Shown: piece after piece, positions 1-9,515 of the stretch
Layout of the letters: each line of letters begins with the position of its first letter
Position numbering within the stretch: the stretch's first letter is position 1
Position numbers and translations under genes: made by a program
Assembly: GCF_011493005.1 (NCBI RefSeq)
Contig: NZ_CP049156.1
Location: 2,108,001 to 2,172,000 of the forward strand
Length of the DNA: 64,000 nt
Source: Caballeronia sp. SBC1
GTDB lineage: Bacteria > Pseudomonadota > Gammaproteobacteria > Burkholderiales > Burkholderiaceae
Direction: 5' to 3'
Notes under the pieces: generated by a model
What the model saw: the letters and a program-made list of their open reading frames with translations, nothing else
Told to the model about the DNA's origin: nothing
Databases searched by the model: none

Positions 1-1481
1 GCCTGCTGATCGCGCGGCGTCGCAGCTCGGGTCAGGCAAATGCCGACTATATGGAGGCAGTGACCATTGGCGACGGCGTCGTGCCGGTCTGGCAAAGCAT
101 GTGGCGCAGTATCTCGTCGCTGTTCACCATCGCAAGCGGTGGCTCCATCGGGCGTGAAGGCTCGATGGTCCAGCTCGCGGCGCTATGCGCGTCGCTGATC
201 GGCCGCTGGGTCCACTTCGATCCGCCGCGCCTGCGCCTGCTCGTTGCCTGCGGCGCGGCGGCCGGGATCACCTCGGCGTACAACGCGCCTATCGCCGGCG
301 CGTTCTTCGTGACCGAGCTCGTGCTCGGCTCCATGGCAATGGAAAGTTTCGGGCCGATCGTGGTGTCCTCGGTGGTCGCGAACATTACGATGCGCGAATT
401 CGCCGGCTATCGGCCGCCTTACGAAATGCCGGTGTTTCCAACGGTCACCGGCGTCGAAGTTCTTCTGTTCGTCGTACTCGGATTGCTCTGTGGCGTGCTC
501 GCGCCGTATTTCCTGCGCCTGTTGGCTGCATCGAAACAACGCTTCGCCAAGCTGCCCATGCCCTTGCCGATCCGGCTCGGATTCGGCGGCCTGATTGTCG
601 GCGTGATCTCGATCTGGTACCCGGAGGTCTGGGGCAACGGTTATGAAGTCGTCAACTCGATCCTGCATCATTCGTGGACCTGGGAAGCGCTGGCCGCAGT
701 GCTGTTCTTCAAGATCGTCGCGACCGCGGCAACCGCGGGTTCCGGCGCGGTCGGCGGGATTTTCACGCCAACACTATTCGTGGGTGCGGTGGTCGGCTGC
801 CTGTTCGGGCTGGCAGCGCATACGATCTGGCCGCACTCCACGTCCGCCCCGTTTGCTTACGCGATGGTCGGCATGGGTGCGTTCCTGGCCGCCGCTACGC
901 ACGCGCCGTTGATGGCGATCCTGATGATCTTCGAAATGACGCTGAGTTATCAGGTCATGCTGCCGCTGATGCTCTCGTGCGTGGTGGCATTTTTCATTGC
1001 GCGGGCATCTGCGCAGACGTCAATGTACGAAGTCACGTTACGCCGCAACCGCGACGAAAAAGAGCGCTCGCGGCTGGCCGCTACGCAAATGCGCGAGCTT
1101 GTGAAACCGGCTGACACCGTAGTCCCGCTTGATGCAGACGTGAAGACCATGACGCGGGTGTTCCTCGAATATCCGGTGAAGTACCTTTACGTCGTGGATG
1201 CCGACGGCCAGTTTCGCGGCGTGGTGGCGCTTAAGGACATCACGTCCGATCTGCTCGATGAGCGCGACACCACCGTCAAAACTGCCGAAGATTACCTGCA
1301 ACCTCATTTCGATGTCCTTACACCGGACATGTCGCTAGGTGAAGCGTTGCAGCATTTCCTGGCGTTCCAGGGCGAGCGTTTGCCGGTCATCGACTGCCCG
1401 ACACGGCCAATGTTACTCGGCGTGGTCTACAAGACATCGCTTCTCGATGCCTACTTCCGCTTGAACCCGGCATCGCGCTGA
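1..1481 (+). CDS. ClC-type voltage-gated chloride channel/antiporter with C-terminal CBS pair (5' end outside window)
   Basis: The reading frame is already open at base 3, so the start lies upstream; 492 residues are visible. Selectivity-filter motifs of the ClC family are present: GSIGREGS near the visible N-terminus and GSGAVGGIFTP about halfway, followed by GMGAFLAAATHAPL. About ten hydrophobic segments precede a cytoplasmic tail of roughly 130 residues with two CBS-like repeats (around VFLEYPVKYLYVVD and LQHFLAFQGERLPVID). ClC proteins of this ClcB-like type move chloride, often coupled to protons, across the inner membrane; CBS domains usually bind adenine nucleotides and gate the channel. 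Substrate and direction cannot be read from sequence. No other ion-homeostasis gene lies beside it in the window. Confidence 0.9.
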   Translation, partial: LLIARRRSSGQANADYMEAVTIGDGVVPVWQSMWRSISSLFTIASGGSIGREGSMVQLAALCASLIGRWVHFDPPRLRLLVACGAAAGITSAYNAPIAGAFFVTELVLGSMAMESFGPIVVSSVVANITMREFAGYRPPYEMPVFPTVTGVEVLLFVVLGLLCGVLAPYFLRLLAASKQRFAKLPMPLPIRLGFGGLIVGVISIWYPEVWGNGYEVVNSILHHSWTWEALAAVLFFKIVATAATAGSGAVGGIFTPTLFVGAVVGCLFGLAAHTIWPHSTSAPFAYAMVGMGAFLAAATHAPLMAILMIFEMTLSYQVMLPLMLSCVVAFFIARASAQTSMYEVTLRRNRDEKERSRLAATQMRELVKPADTVVPLDADVKTMTRVFLEYPVKYLYVVDADGQFRGVVALKDITSDLLDERDTTVKTAEDYLQPHFDVLTPDMSLGEALQHFLAFQGERLPVIDCPTRPMLLGVVYKTSLLDAYFRLNPASR

Positions 1482-1765
1482 AATTGCGCGTCGCGTGCAA
1501 AAATCGCGGTAGTGCCGGAGTGCCCGTGAAGCACGTGCTTACGACCCTATTCTAGAATTCGCTCGAAGAACTACTGCTAGCGCCGTTTGAAACAAGGCAC
1601 GGCAGGCGCACGGCGTTTATCAGGTGAAACGCTGAAAAACCGCATTGATCGATTGGCATAGCGTTTGCTCGAATCCTCGCTACTATTATCCGTACGGCCT
1701 CGTGTTTGTGCTGTCTGAGTACCGCTTGCGTGAGCGTGTGAACCAAGTGTCTGGAGGGTTGAGCG

Positions 1766-2041
1766 ATGAAAACCTCAACGGCTTTATCGATGGTTCTGGT
1801 GTCCGTGTCGTGCTATGCCGCGCCCATCCACACGGACGACGCGGCAATCTATGCTGCTCGCCAGGCTCAAGCCATACGCGCGGAGCTTGCCCTTCGCGCC
1901 AATGACCCGCCAGTCTCGCCGCCCGCGCCGGAAGTGCGCGCACAGGAACTCGATCACGCGCACTGGGCTCATGTGGAATTACCGAAGTCGCGCTCGCCCA
2001 GCCACGGCATGGCGAGCCAGGTAGTACAAGTGCAGACGTGA
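1766..2041 (+). CDS. Small secreted protein of unknown function (91 aa)
   Basis: A strong Shine-Dalgarno (GGAGGG, about 1752-1757) sits at good spacing before ATG 1766. The N-terminus MKTSTALSMVLVSVSCYA is a short signal peptide ending in a plausible cleavage site (CYA/APIH). The mature part of about 72 residues is Ala/Pro/His-rich and hydrophilic and ends HGMASQVVQVQT. It resembles the many small exported proteins of Burkholderiaceae with no known role. I do not recognise a family. Its upstream neighbour ends 284 bases earlier, so it probably has its own promoter. Confidence 0.7.
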   Translation: MKTSTALSMVLVSVSCYAAPIHTDDAAIYAARQAQAIRAELALRANDPPVSPPAPEVRAQELDHAHWAHVELPKSRSPSHGMASQVVQVQT

Positions 2042-2098
2042 ATCTCGGCCGCGAACTCGGCGACCCGGATTAACCACTAAAAACAACCAAGGGCACCA

Positions 2099-2341
2099 AT
2101 GACCGATACGCATGTGAATGCCGGCTTGAACGACGAACCGATCGATGACGAAATCGCAGAGGTCTTGCGTGATCTGTCGTTTCCGACCAACAAGGATGGC
2201 ATTGTGGATGCGGCGCGCGCTGCAGGCGCAAGCAACGATGTGATCGCCGTGTTCGATGGTTTGCCTGAACAGGACTACGTCAACGCCGATGCCGTGGAGC
2301 AGTTGCTAGGCAGTAACGGCGGATCGGGTATCTCGATCTGA
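2099..2341 (+). CDS. Small DUF2795-like protein (80 aa)
   Basis: Start ATG 2099 follows an AAGGGCA ribosome-binding site. The pattern VLRDLSFPTNKDGIVDAARAAG, then VIAVFDGLPEQDYVNADAV (a helix with FP, then LP, then a Y before a helix), matches what I know of DUF2795, a small soluble family of unknown function common in proteobacteria and actinobacteria. It is acidic and has no signal peptide. It lies 57 bases after the secreted protein gene and converges on the TetR gene. Family assignment is by eye. Confidence 0.75.
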   Translation: MTDTHVNAGLNDEPIDDEIAEVLRDLSFPTNKDGIVDAARAAGASNDVIAVFDGLPEQDYVNADAVEQLLGSNGGSGISI

Positions 2342-2374
2342 GCGATGCTTCGTTCGGATGCCGTTCGGAGGTCC

Positions 2375-2995
2375 TCAGACCACATCGGATCCAAACACCA
2401 CCCGGCTAAAAAACTTCGCCAGGACGGCTTCGGACATTTCACTGCCGCAAGCCTGCGGATCCGACGTATAAAAAAACTGCATTCCATCGATCAACGCCGT
2501 CAGCCCAAGCGCAAGTTGCTCCGCCGGCATGGGCAACGGTGTCCCCGCACGCTCCGAAAACGCGACTATGTAAGCGGTCGTCGTCTGCAACAATTCCCGG
2601 ATGAATGCATTGAATTGCGCGCGAAATTTTGCGTCGCGGCTTGATTGCAATTTCGCTTCCACCCACAGCAGAAAACACTTGTTGTCGCGGTAACACTCAC
2701 TGTAATACTGCAACAGGCGGGCTTCCATGTCGGCCCGGCTCGCCTCGCCATCGAAGATGGAATGCAGCCGGCCCATGATTCCGTCGTGATCGCGCTTGAG
2801 CAGTTCCAGAAACAAAGCGGACTTGCTGCCGAAGTTCGAATAGAACGCACCGCGCGTATAACCCGCCGCCGCCGCAATGTCCTCGACACTGGCGGCAACA
2901 AACCCCTTCTTCATAAAAACAGCTTGCGCGGCGTCCAGCAAACGCTCACGCGTTTGATCACGGCTTTGCTCCCGGGTAAGGCGAATTCGTTTCAT
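2375..2995 (-). CDS. TetR/AcrR-family transcriptional regulator, divergent from an RND pump
   Basis: 206 residues, typical TetR length. The N-terminal helix-turn-helix is clear: TRERLLDAAQAVFMKKGF, then VEDIAAAAGYTRGAFYSNFGSK (residues about 15-60), where the YxNFxSK recognition helix is diagnostic. The C-terminal ligand-binding half is divergent, as usual. It is transcribed away from the RND efflux operon starting at 3322, the classic arrangement for a local repressor of a pump. An inverted repeat lies between them (3020-3069). The ligand is unknown. Confidence is high for the family and moderate for the pump as its target. Confidence 0.92.
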   Translation of the reverse strand: MKRIRLTREQSRDQTRERLLDAAQAVFMKKGFVAASVEDIAAAAGYTRGAFYSNFGSKSALFLELLKRDHDGIMGRLHSIFDGEASRADMEARLLQYYSECYRDNKCFLLWVEAKLQSSRDAKFRAQFNAFIRELLQTTTAYIVAFSERAGTPLPMPAEQLALGLTALIDGMQFFYTSDPQACGSEMSEAVLAKFFSRVVFGSDVV

Positions 2996-3321
2996 CGGCT
3001 GAGTTTAGCATCTCAAAATTGAATTATGATACGGCTTTGATTTCAGATTCATGGTTGTATTAGAATTCATCGCGTATCTGGCGACGAGGTACTGAAAAGC
3101 TTGGTGGCCGTGGCATGCCGCCTGTTCAAGTATCGCGCCCCGAATAGCGCCACATCTTGAAAATGCGCAGCGACGCCTCGTGTCGACGCTGCCCGCCGGT
3201 CGTGCCCGCAGGTCCATTGCGCGCACGGCAAGTCTTTGCGTCGAGGTCATTCGTGATTCTGCAAGTCTGTCGCCGCACGTTGTCATTGCTGTTGGCATTG
3301 TCATCATTCCGATCGCGGTTA
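2996..3321. promoter_or_regulatory. Divergent tetR/efflux intergenic region with inverted repeat
   Basis: This 326-base gap separates the TetR start from the adaptor start. Arms TGAATTATGATAC (3020-3032) and GTATTAGAATTCA (3057-3069) form an inverted repeat matching at 11 of 13 positions, centred near 3044.5 with a 24-base spacer. The AT-rich arms sit close to the tetR start in otherwise GC-rich DNA, where a TetR dimer pair could block the tetR promoter. The adaptor frame also stays open upstream through 3157, but that part lacks a ribosome-binding site and a signal sequence, so I treat it as non-coding. Confidence 0.45.
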
Positions 3322-4473
3322 ATGTCGTTCACGTTGCCCGGATCGGGATTTTTTCCCGCTCGCCGCACCCTTGCGTGGTCACTCGGCGTGGTATCTGTCG
3401 TCGCGCTCAGCGCATGTGGCAAGAAGGAAGCGCCCCCCGTGGCGCTGCGCCCGGTGGTCGCCATGGCGGCCGTCGCCGACACGCACACGGTGCAGTCGTC
3501 GCTGCCCGCGACTATCGAAGCACGCTACTCGACCCCGCTGTCGTTTCGTGTGGGCGGGAAGATCATCGAGCGCCGTGTGCGTCTGGGCGACAGCGTGAAA
3601 GCCGGCGAGATCGTGGCGAAACTCGATCCCGCCGACAACGCCAAGAACGCCGCGAGCACCGCCGCACAACTGTCGGCCGCCCAGCATCAGCTTACTTATG
3701 CCGAGCAGCAACTCACACGCGACCGCGCCCAGGCGCAGGAAAACCTGATCTCCCGCGCACAACTCGAACAAACCGAAAACGCCTATGCAGCAGCGCTCGG
3801 GCAGCGCAACCAGGCTCAGGCACAGGCCGCGTTGTCGGCCGATCAGTTGAAATACACCACGCTTATTGCTGACCGCGCCGGCGTCATCACGGCTGAACAG
3901 GCTGACACGGGGCAGAACGTATCGGCGGGACAAGCCGTCTATAACCTCGCGTGGAGCGGCGAGATCGACGTGGTGTCGGACGTGCCGGAAACCACGCTCG
4001 GTTCGCTCGCGGTCGGCCAGAAAGCCATCGTGAGACTTGCCGCGCTGGGAGGCAAGCAGTTCGCGGCCCGCGTGCGCGAAGTGTCGCCCGCCGCCGACCC
4101 CCAAAGTCGTACTTATCGCGTAAGGATGACCCTTGAAGCGCCCACGCCGGAGGTCCGGCTTGGTATGACCGCCGACGTGACGTTCGCGCAAGTGCCCGCA
4201 TCGGGGACATCCGGGGCATCCGCACAAGCGTTCACGCTGCCATCCACCGCGCTTTTTCACGCGGGCAAACTGCCCGCCGTCTGGATCGTGAAAGCGGACG
4301 GCTCGCTTGAATTGCGGCGCGTGGACGTGTCGCGATACGGCGAGCGCACCGTGACGGTTTCCAACGGGATCGCACCCGGTGACCGAGTGGTATGGCAAGG
4401 AGTCCACACCGTTTCCGCCGGCGAGAAAGTTCGCGTGGTCGCACCCTTGCACCCGGAAGATTTCGCGTCATGA
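3322..4473 (+). CDS. RND efflux periplasmic adaptor (HlyD/MFP family), lipoprotein
   Basis: I chose ATG 3322 because it opens a lipoprotein signal: TLAWSLGVVSVVALSAC, with lipobox LSAC and Cys at residue 32. The open frame extends 55 codons upstream without a signal sequence. The 383-residue product has the usual order: lipoyl-like half (TPLSFRVGGKIIERRV, then VKAGEIVAKLDP), alpha-hairpin coiled coil (QLTYAEQQLTRDRAQAQ), second lipoyl half (LIADRAGVITAEQADTGQ), beta-barrel and membrane-proximal domain. It links the inner-membrane pump to the outer-membrane channel. Its stop overlaps the pump start by ATGA (4470-4473), indicating translational coupling. Confidence 0.93.
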   Translation: MSFTLPGSGFFPARRTLAWSLGVVSVVALSACGKKEAPPVALRPVVAMAAVADTHTVQSSLPATIEARYSTPLSFRVGGKIIERRVRLGDSVKAGEIVAKLDPADNAKNAASTAAQLSAAQHQLTYAEQQLTRDRAQAQENLISRAQLEQTENAYAAALGQRNQAQAQAALSADQLKYTTLIADRAGVITAEQADTGQNVSAGQAVYNLAWSGEIDVVSDVPETTLGSLAVGQKAIVRLAALGGKQFAARVREVSPAADPQSRTYRVRMTLEAPTPEVRLGMTADVTFAQVPASGTSGASAQAFTLPSTALFHAGKLPAVWIVKADGSLELRRVDVSRYGERTVTVSNGIAPGDRVVWQGVHTVSAGEKVRVVAPLHPEDFAS

Positions 4474-7400
4474 GCGACCACGAACGAGACTCATCGGACG
4501 CCGCTGCAACGGCAGCCGCTGCCAACGCGGCCGCTGCGGCAAGGGGCGATTATCGTCACGAAGAAGGCAGTTTCAATCTTTCGGCCTGGGCCTTGCGCCA
4601 TCAGGCATTGGTCGTCTTCCTGATCGCGATGGCGACCATTTTCGGGGTGCTGGCGTACACCCGGCTCGCGCAATCGGAAGACCCGCCGTTCACGTTCCGC
4701 GTGATGGTTATCCAGACCTTCTGGCCCGGCGCCACCGCGCAGCAGGTGCAGGAACAGGTCACGGACAAGATTGCGAAGAAGCTGCAGGAAACGCCCGCCA
4801 CCGATTTCCTGCGCAGCTATTCCCGCCCCGGTGAGTCGCTGCTGTTCTTCACGATGAAGGACGGCGCGCCCGCGAAGGATGTGCCCGAAGAGTGGTATCA
4901 GGTGCGCAAGAAAGTCGGGGACATTGCCTACACGCTGCCAAGAGGTGTCCAAGGTCCGTACTTCAACGACGAATTCGGCGACGTCTTCACGAACATCTAC
5001 ACGCTGGAAGGCGACGGTTTTTCGCCGGTTCAACTTCACGATTACGCCGACTCGCTGCGCACGGTCTTGTTGCGCGTACCGGGTGTGGCGAAGGTCAATT
5101 ATTTCGGCGATCAGGACGAGCGCGTTTATATCGAAATAGCGAACACGCAACTCACGCGGCTTGGGATCTCGCCGCAGCAGATTGCCCAGGCTATCGACGG
5201 TCAGAATGCGGTTGCGCCCTCGGGTACGCTGAACACGCCCAACGACCGCGTGTTCGTGCGGCCAAGCGGCCAGATCACCGACATGGCCGCGCTCGCCAAC
5301 ACGCTGATCCGCGTCAACGGCCGCTCATTTCGTCTTGGCGACATAGCGACCATCAAGCGCGGTTATCTCGATCCCCCGGCTACACAAATGCGCTCAGGCG
5401 AGAAGCCGGTGCTGGGTATTGGCATCACGATGCAGCCGGGTCAGGACGTCGTGCAATTGGGCAAGGCGCTGGATGCCAAGGTCGCCGAGCTGCGTGCGCA
5501 ACTGCCCGCCGGCCTCGTGCTCAACGAAGTGTCGAGCATGCCGCATGCGGTATCGAAGTCGGTCGATGATTTTCTTGAAGCGGTTGCCGAAGCCGTCATC
5601 ATCGTGCTGATTGTGAGCCTGGTGTCGCTTGGCGTACGCACGGGCATGGTCGTCGTGATCTCGATCCCGGTCGTGCTCGCGGTCACTGCCCTCTTCATGT
5701 ATCTCTTCGATATCGGCCTGCACAAGGTCTCGCTCGGGACACTGATTCTCGCGCTCGGCCTCTTGGTCGACGACGCGATCATCGCCGTCGAAATGATGGC
5801 GGTGAAACTCGAACAGGGCTGGAACCGTTCGCGTGCCGCGGCCTACGCCTATACCAGCACCGCGTTCCCCATGCTCACGGGCACACTCGTGACGGTCGCC
5901 GGTTTCCTGCCTATCGCGCTGGCCAAATCCAGCACCGGCGAGTACACGCGCTCGATCTTCGAAGTGTCGGCCATTGCGTTGATCGCGTCGTGGTTCGCGG
6001 CAGTCGTACTGATTCCGCTGCTCGGCTACAAGCTGTTGCCTGAGCGCAAACGCGAGGCGCATCACGCCCACGATCATGAACACGATATCTACAACACGAA
6101 GTTCTACACCCGTCTGCGCGGCTGGCTGACATGGTGTATTGAGCGGCGTTTCGTGGTGCTGGGCATCACGCTCGTGCTGTTCGTGATCGCGTTGGCAGGG
6201 TTCACGCTTATTCCTCAACAATTCTTCCCGAGTTCGGACCGTTCGGAACTGCTCGTCGATGTCCGATTGCAGGAAGGCGCCTCGTTCGAAGCCACGCTGC
6301 GCGAGACGAAACGTCTCGAGAAGGTGCTGGAGGGACGGCCCGAGGTCGATCATGTAGTGAACTTCGTTGGCTCGGGTGCGCCGCGCTTCTATCTGCCGCT
6401 CGACCAGCAATTGCAAGTGCCGAACTTCGCGCAGTTCGTGATTACGGCGAAGTCGGTTGAAGATCGCGAGAAGCTCGCGCGCTGGCTCGAGCCCGTGCTG
6501 CGCGAAAAATTTTCGTCGATTCGCACGCGGTTGTCGCGGCTTGAAAACGGTCCCCCGGTCGGCTATCCGGTGCAGTTCCGCGTGAGCGGCGACGATCTGC
6601 CGAGGGTGCGCAGTATCGCCGAAAAGGTCTTCGCGGAAATGAGCGCCAACAGCGGCACGACCAACGTCCAGTATGACTGGGACGAGCCGTCGGAGCGCTC
6701 GGTGCGCTTCGATATCGACCAGAAGAAGGCGCGGGAACTTGGTATCAGTTCGCAGGACGTATCGGATTTCCTTGCGATGCAACTGACCGGTTATACGGTC
6801 ACGCAGTATCGTGAACACGACAAGCTGATCAGCGTCGACTTGCGCGCGCCGAAAAGCGAACGGGTTGATCCGGCGAAGCTCGCCACGCTCGCCATGCCCA
6901 CACCGAACGGACCCGTGCCGCTCGGAACGATCGGGCATGTGGTGAACGATCTGGAATACGGCGTGATCTGGGAACGCGACCGCCAGCCGACCATCACCGT
7001 GCAGTCGGACGTGAAGGCCGGCGCGCAGGGTATTGACGTGACGCATGCGATCGAAAAGAAACTCGCCACGTTGCGGGCTGGGTTGCCGGTGGGGTATCGG
7101 ATAGAAGTGGGCGGACCGGTTGAGGAAAGCGCGAAAGGCCAATCGTCCATCAACGCGCAAATGCCGATCATGGCAATTGTCGTGCTCACGCTGCTGATGA
7201 TCCAGTTGCAGAGCTTCGCACGCGTGATGATGGTGGTGCTGACCGCGCCGCTTGGGTTGATCGGCGTGGTGATCGCGCTGCTGCTGTTCAACAAGCCGTT
7301 CGGATTTGTCGCCATGCTTGGCGTGATCGCGATGTTCGGGATCATCATGCGTAACTCGGTGATTCTCGTCGACCAGATCGAGCAGGATATTGCCGCGGGG

Positions 7401-7688
7401 CATCCTCGCTTTGACGCCATTGTTGGCGCGACGGTGCGGCGTTTCCGGCCGATCACGCTGACTGCCGCCGCTGCGGTGCTCGCGCTGATTCCGCTCTTGC
7501 GCAGCAACTTCTTCGGCCCGATGGCAACCGCGTTAATGGGCGGGATCACGAGCGCGACCGTGCTTACGCTGTTTTACTTGCCGGCGTTGTATGCGGCTTC
7601 GTTCAAGGTGCGGCATAACGAGCGCGCGGGGTATGAAGATCCGAACACACCCTCAACGCCCGATGTCCGCGATGGAGGCCAGTCATGA
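4470..7688 (+). CDS. RND-family efflux transporter permease
   Basis: 1072 residues; start chosen at ATG 4470 because it overlaps the adaptor stop. The open frame continues upstream only as a shadow of the adaptor. Family features: first membrane helix ALVVFLIAMATIFGVLAYTR, periplasmic porter segment RVMVIQTFWPGATAQQVQEQV, proton-relay aspartates in TM4 (LVDDAI, about D434-D435), a second repeat from about residue 550 (ERRFVVLGITLVLFVIAL), and C-terminal helices with FGIIMRNSVILVDQI. It exports small molecules using the proton gradient; substrates cannot be inferred. It looks closer to the TriC/VexF-like branch than to AcrB. An Ala-rich N-terminal extension of about 25 residues precedes the usual start of the fold. 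Confidence 0.95.
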   Translation: MSDHERDSSDAAATAAAANAAAAARGDYRHEEGSFNLSAWALRHQALVVFLIAMATIFGVLAYTRLAQSEDPPFTFRVMVIQTFWPGATAQQVQEQVTDKIAKKLQETPATDFLRSYSRPGESLLFFTMKDGAPAKDVPEEWYQVRKKVGDIAYTLPRGVQGPYFNDEFGDVFTNIYTLEGDGFSPVQLHDYADSLRTVLLRVPGVAKVNYFGDQDERVYIEIANTQLTRLGISPQQIAQAIDGQNAVAPSGTLNTPNDRVFVRPSGQITDMAALANTLIRVNGRSFRLGDIATIKRGYLDPPATQMRSGEKPVLGIGITMQPGQDVVQLGKALDAKVAELRAQLPAGLVLNEVSSMPHAVSKSVDDFLEAVAEAVIIVLIVSLVSLGVRTGMVVVISIPVVLAVTALFMYLFDIGLHKVSLGTLILALGLLVDDAIIAVEMMAVKLEQGWNRSRAAAYAYTSTAFPMLTGTLVTVAGFLPIALAKSSTGEYTRSIFEVSAIALIASWFAAVVLIPLLGYKLLPERKREAHHAHDHEHDIYNTKFYTRLRGWLTWCIERRFVVLGITLVLFVIALAGFTLIPQQFFPSSDRSELLVDVRLQEGASFEATLRETKRLEKVLEGRPEVDHVVNFVGSGAPRFYLPLDQQLQVPNFAQFVITAKSVEDREKLARWLEPVLREKFSSIRTRLSRLENGPPVGYPVQFRVSGDDLPRVRSIAEKVFAEMSANSGTTNVQYDWDEPSERSVRFDIDQKKARELGISSQDVSDFLAMQLTGYTVTQYREHDKLISVDLRAPKSERVDPAKLATLAMPTPNGPVPLGTIGHVVNDLEYGVIWERDRQPTITVQSDVKAGAQGIDVTHAIEKKLATLRAGLPVGYRIEVGGPVEESAKGQSSINAQMPIMAIVVLTLLMIQLQSFARVMMVVLTAPLGLIGVVIALLLFNKPFGFVAMLGVIAMFGIIMRNSVILVDQIEQDIAAGHPRFDAIVGATVRRFRPITLTAAAAVLALIPLLRSNFFGPMATALMGGITSATVLTLFYLPALYAASFKVRHNERAGYEDPNTPSTPDVRDGGQS

Positions 7689-9166
7689 CACGCTCTGCCC
7701 TCACTGTTCTTGGCTTTGCAGCCGCCCTTTCCGCGTGCACGTTTGGCCCGGATGGAAAGCCGCCCGTCATGGCGACGGTGGCCCATTACGGTGCCGACGC
7801 GCAACCAGCGCGTACCGTGACGGCCGAAGGGGTATCGCAGAGTTTCGACGCCGGTGCGAAACCCGTGCCCGAATGGTGGAAGCTCTACCGTTCGGAGCCG
7901 TTGAACGCGCTGGTCGATGAAGGTTTGCGTAACAGCCCAAGCCTCGCCGCGACCGACAAAACCCTCGCTGCGGCGCGCGAACAACTGCGGGCGCAAGTCG
8001 GCGAGTCGATGCTGCCGAGCATCGACCTCGGCGGCCAGACGAACCGTGAGCGCGCGATCGGCGTGCCGAACTTCGGGCCGCCCACGGTGCTCTACAACCT
8101 CTTTGTCGGCCAGATCCGGGCACAATACACGTTCGACCTGTTCGGCGCGGCGCGACTCGCGGACCGGGCGCTGGCAGCGCAGGTAGATAGCCAGGCCTGG
8201 CAATTCGATGCCGCCCGCCGCGCACTCGCCGCGAACATTGTCACGGGTGCTATCGGTGCGGCGTCGTTAGGCGCGCAAATCGATACGACCGAGCGGCTGA
8301 TCGTCCTCGCGGATGACGATGCGCGAGAAACGCAGCGCCGCTACGAACTCGGTTCGGCGTCGCGCGCAGACGCGCTCGAGGCACAATCAAATGCCGCCGC
8401 GCTCGCCGCTTCGCTGCCGGGGCTGCGCGCCCAGTGGCTTGCAACGCGCCACGCGCTTGCCGTGATGCTCGGCCGGACACCGGATCAGGCACCGCCGGAT
8501 CTCGATCTCGCGTCGCTCACCGTGCCGGGCAACGTGCCAGTGGTCGTGCCGTCGGAACTGCTTGCCAGCCGCCCGGATATCCAGGCCGCCGATGCACTGC
8601 TCAAAGCGGCCGCAGCGCAAGTCGGCGTTGCGACGGCGCAGATGTTCCCGAGCCTGACGTTGTCTGCGTCGATGGGGAAAGCGGGTTTCAGCTGGCCATC
8701 CGCCTTATCAGGGGCTGGCGCGATCTGGGGTTTAGGCGCGTCGCTGTCGCAGCCGCTGTTTCATGGCGGCGCATTACTCGCTCAAAAACGCGCGGCGCAA
8801 GCGAGCTATGAAGCCGCCGTGGCGCAATACAAGCAAACGGTGCTGGCCGCGTTCCGCAACGTGGCGGATTCGCTCGCGGCGCTCGAGCAGGATAACCAGG
8901 CACTCAGCTTCGCCGATACCGCCAGCCGCGCTTCCATGAGCGCGTTCACGGATGCAGCGGCCCGCGTGCGGCTTGGGGCGATTCCGCCCTCGGCATCACG
9001 TGCGAGCGAGCGCCAGTACCGCAACGCCCGGCTGGATGCTATTCGCTATGAAAGCGCGCGTCTGAGCGATACCGCGTTGCTGTTCCAGGCAATGGGTTCT
9101 CCAACTGGCAGCGCGGCGAATGTTGCAGCGGCGGCGGCGGGGAAAACAACGGAGGCAGCCAAATAA
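7685..9166 (+). CDS. RND outer-membrane efflux channel (NodT/OprM family), lipoprotein
   Basis: 493 residues, overlapping the pump stop by ATGA (7685-7688). The signal MTRSALTVLGFAAALSAC has a lipobox with Cys18. Two OEP repeats follow; landmarks are VPEWWKLYRSEPLNALVDEGL near the start, LLASRPDIQAADALLKAAAAQVGVATAQMFP in the middle and LSQPLFHGGALLAQKRAAQASYEAAVAQYKQTVLAAF in the second repeat, the standard NodT-type signatures. It forms the trimeric exit duct for the upstream pump and adaptor. It is the last gene of the operon; a perfect terminator lies about 80 bases beyond the stop. Confidence 0.94.
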   Translation: MTRSALTVLGFAAALSACTFGPDGKPPVMATVAHYGADAQPARTVTAEGVSQSFDAGAKPVPEWWKLYRSEPLNALVDEGLRNSPSLAATDKTLAAAREQLRAQVGESMLPSIDLGGQTNRERAIGVPNFGPPTVLYNLFVGQIRAQYTFDLFGAARLADRALAAQVDSQAWQFDAARRALAANIVTGAIGAASLGAQIDTTERLIVLADDDARETQRRYELGSASRADALEAQSNAAALAASLPGLRAQWLATRHALAVMLGRTPDQAPPDLDLASLTVPGNVPVVVPSELLASRPDIQAADALLKAAAAQVGVATAQMFPSLTLSASMGKAGFSWPSALSGAGAIWGLGASLSQPLFHGGALLAQKRAAQASYEAAVAQYKQTVLAAFRNVADSLAALEQDNQALSFADTASRASMSAFTDAAARVRLGAIPPSASRASERQYRNARLDAIRYESARLSDTALLFQAMGSPTGSAANVAAAAAGKTTEAAK

Positions 9167-9515
9167 CCGTCGCTGTCGGGTCACATGCAATTTGGGCGAG
9201 CTCTCTCTCGCCTGACGCGTAGAAACTGAAGCGAGCGCGGCAAGCAAAGGGCCGTTCCGACGTGAGTCGGAACGGCCCTTTGCACTTCCTTGGGATAACC
9301 GAACGGTCAGCGCATTGCCGTGAGAAGCCTGGGATCAAAGACATCGAATGTCACAATTCAGAGTCGCCGGAACATCGCACTGCCATTCAAATGCTGCCGT
9401 AACCATCCCTCAGCTCAATTCTTCACTGAAACTCTTCACTATTCGGATAAATCGCGTTATTTCGGACTGCACTTTCCCATAGGCTGCGAGCTTTCGTGTA
9501 TTCAAGGGAAATGCC
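9167..9515. other. Gap between efflux operon and secreted repeat protein
   Basis: 349 bases without a gene. Apart from the hairpin at 9244-9283 I see no second structure. The last 100 bases are more AT-rich than their surroundings and must carry the promoter of the gene at 9516, but I cannot pick a convincing -35/-10 pair. Confidence 0.5.
9244..9283 (+). terminator. Strong hairpin terminator after the RND efflux operon
   Basis: A perfect 18-bp stem (GCAAAGGGCCGTTCCGAC at 9244-9261 with its exact complement at 9266-9283) closes on a 4-base loop, GTGA. The AAAGGG/CCCTTT base is flanked by TGCACTTCCT rather than a long T run, so it may act as a terminator or as an mRNA-end stabiliser. It is placed correctly for the efflux operon. 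Confidence 0.85.

Noticed and set aside
5394..7403. Long open frame of 669 codons on the minus strand
   Set aside because: Antisense to the RND pump, His/Arg-rich low-information translation typical of a GC-rich shadow frame; the plus-strand gene has complete pump motifs.
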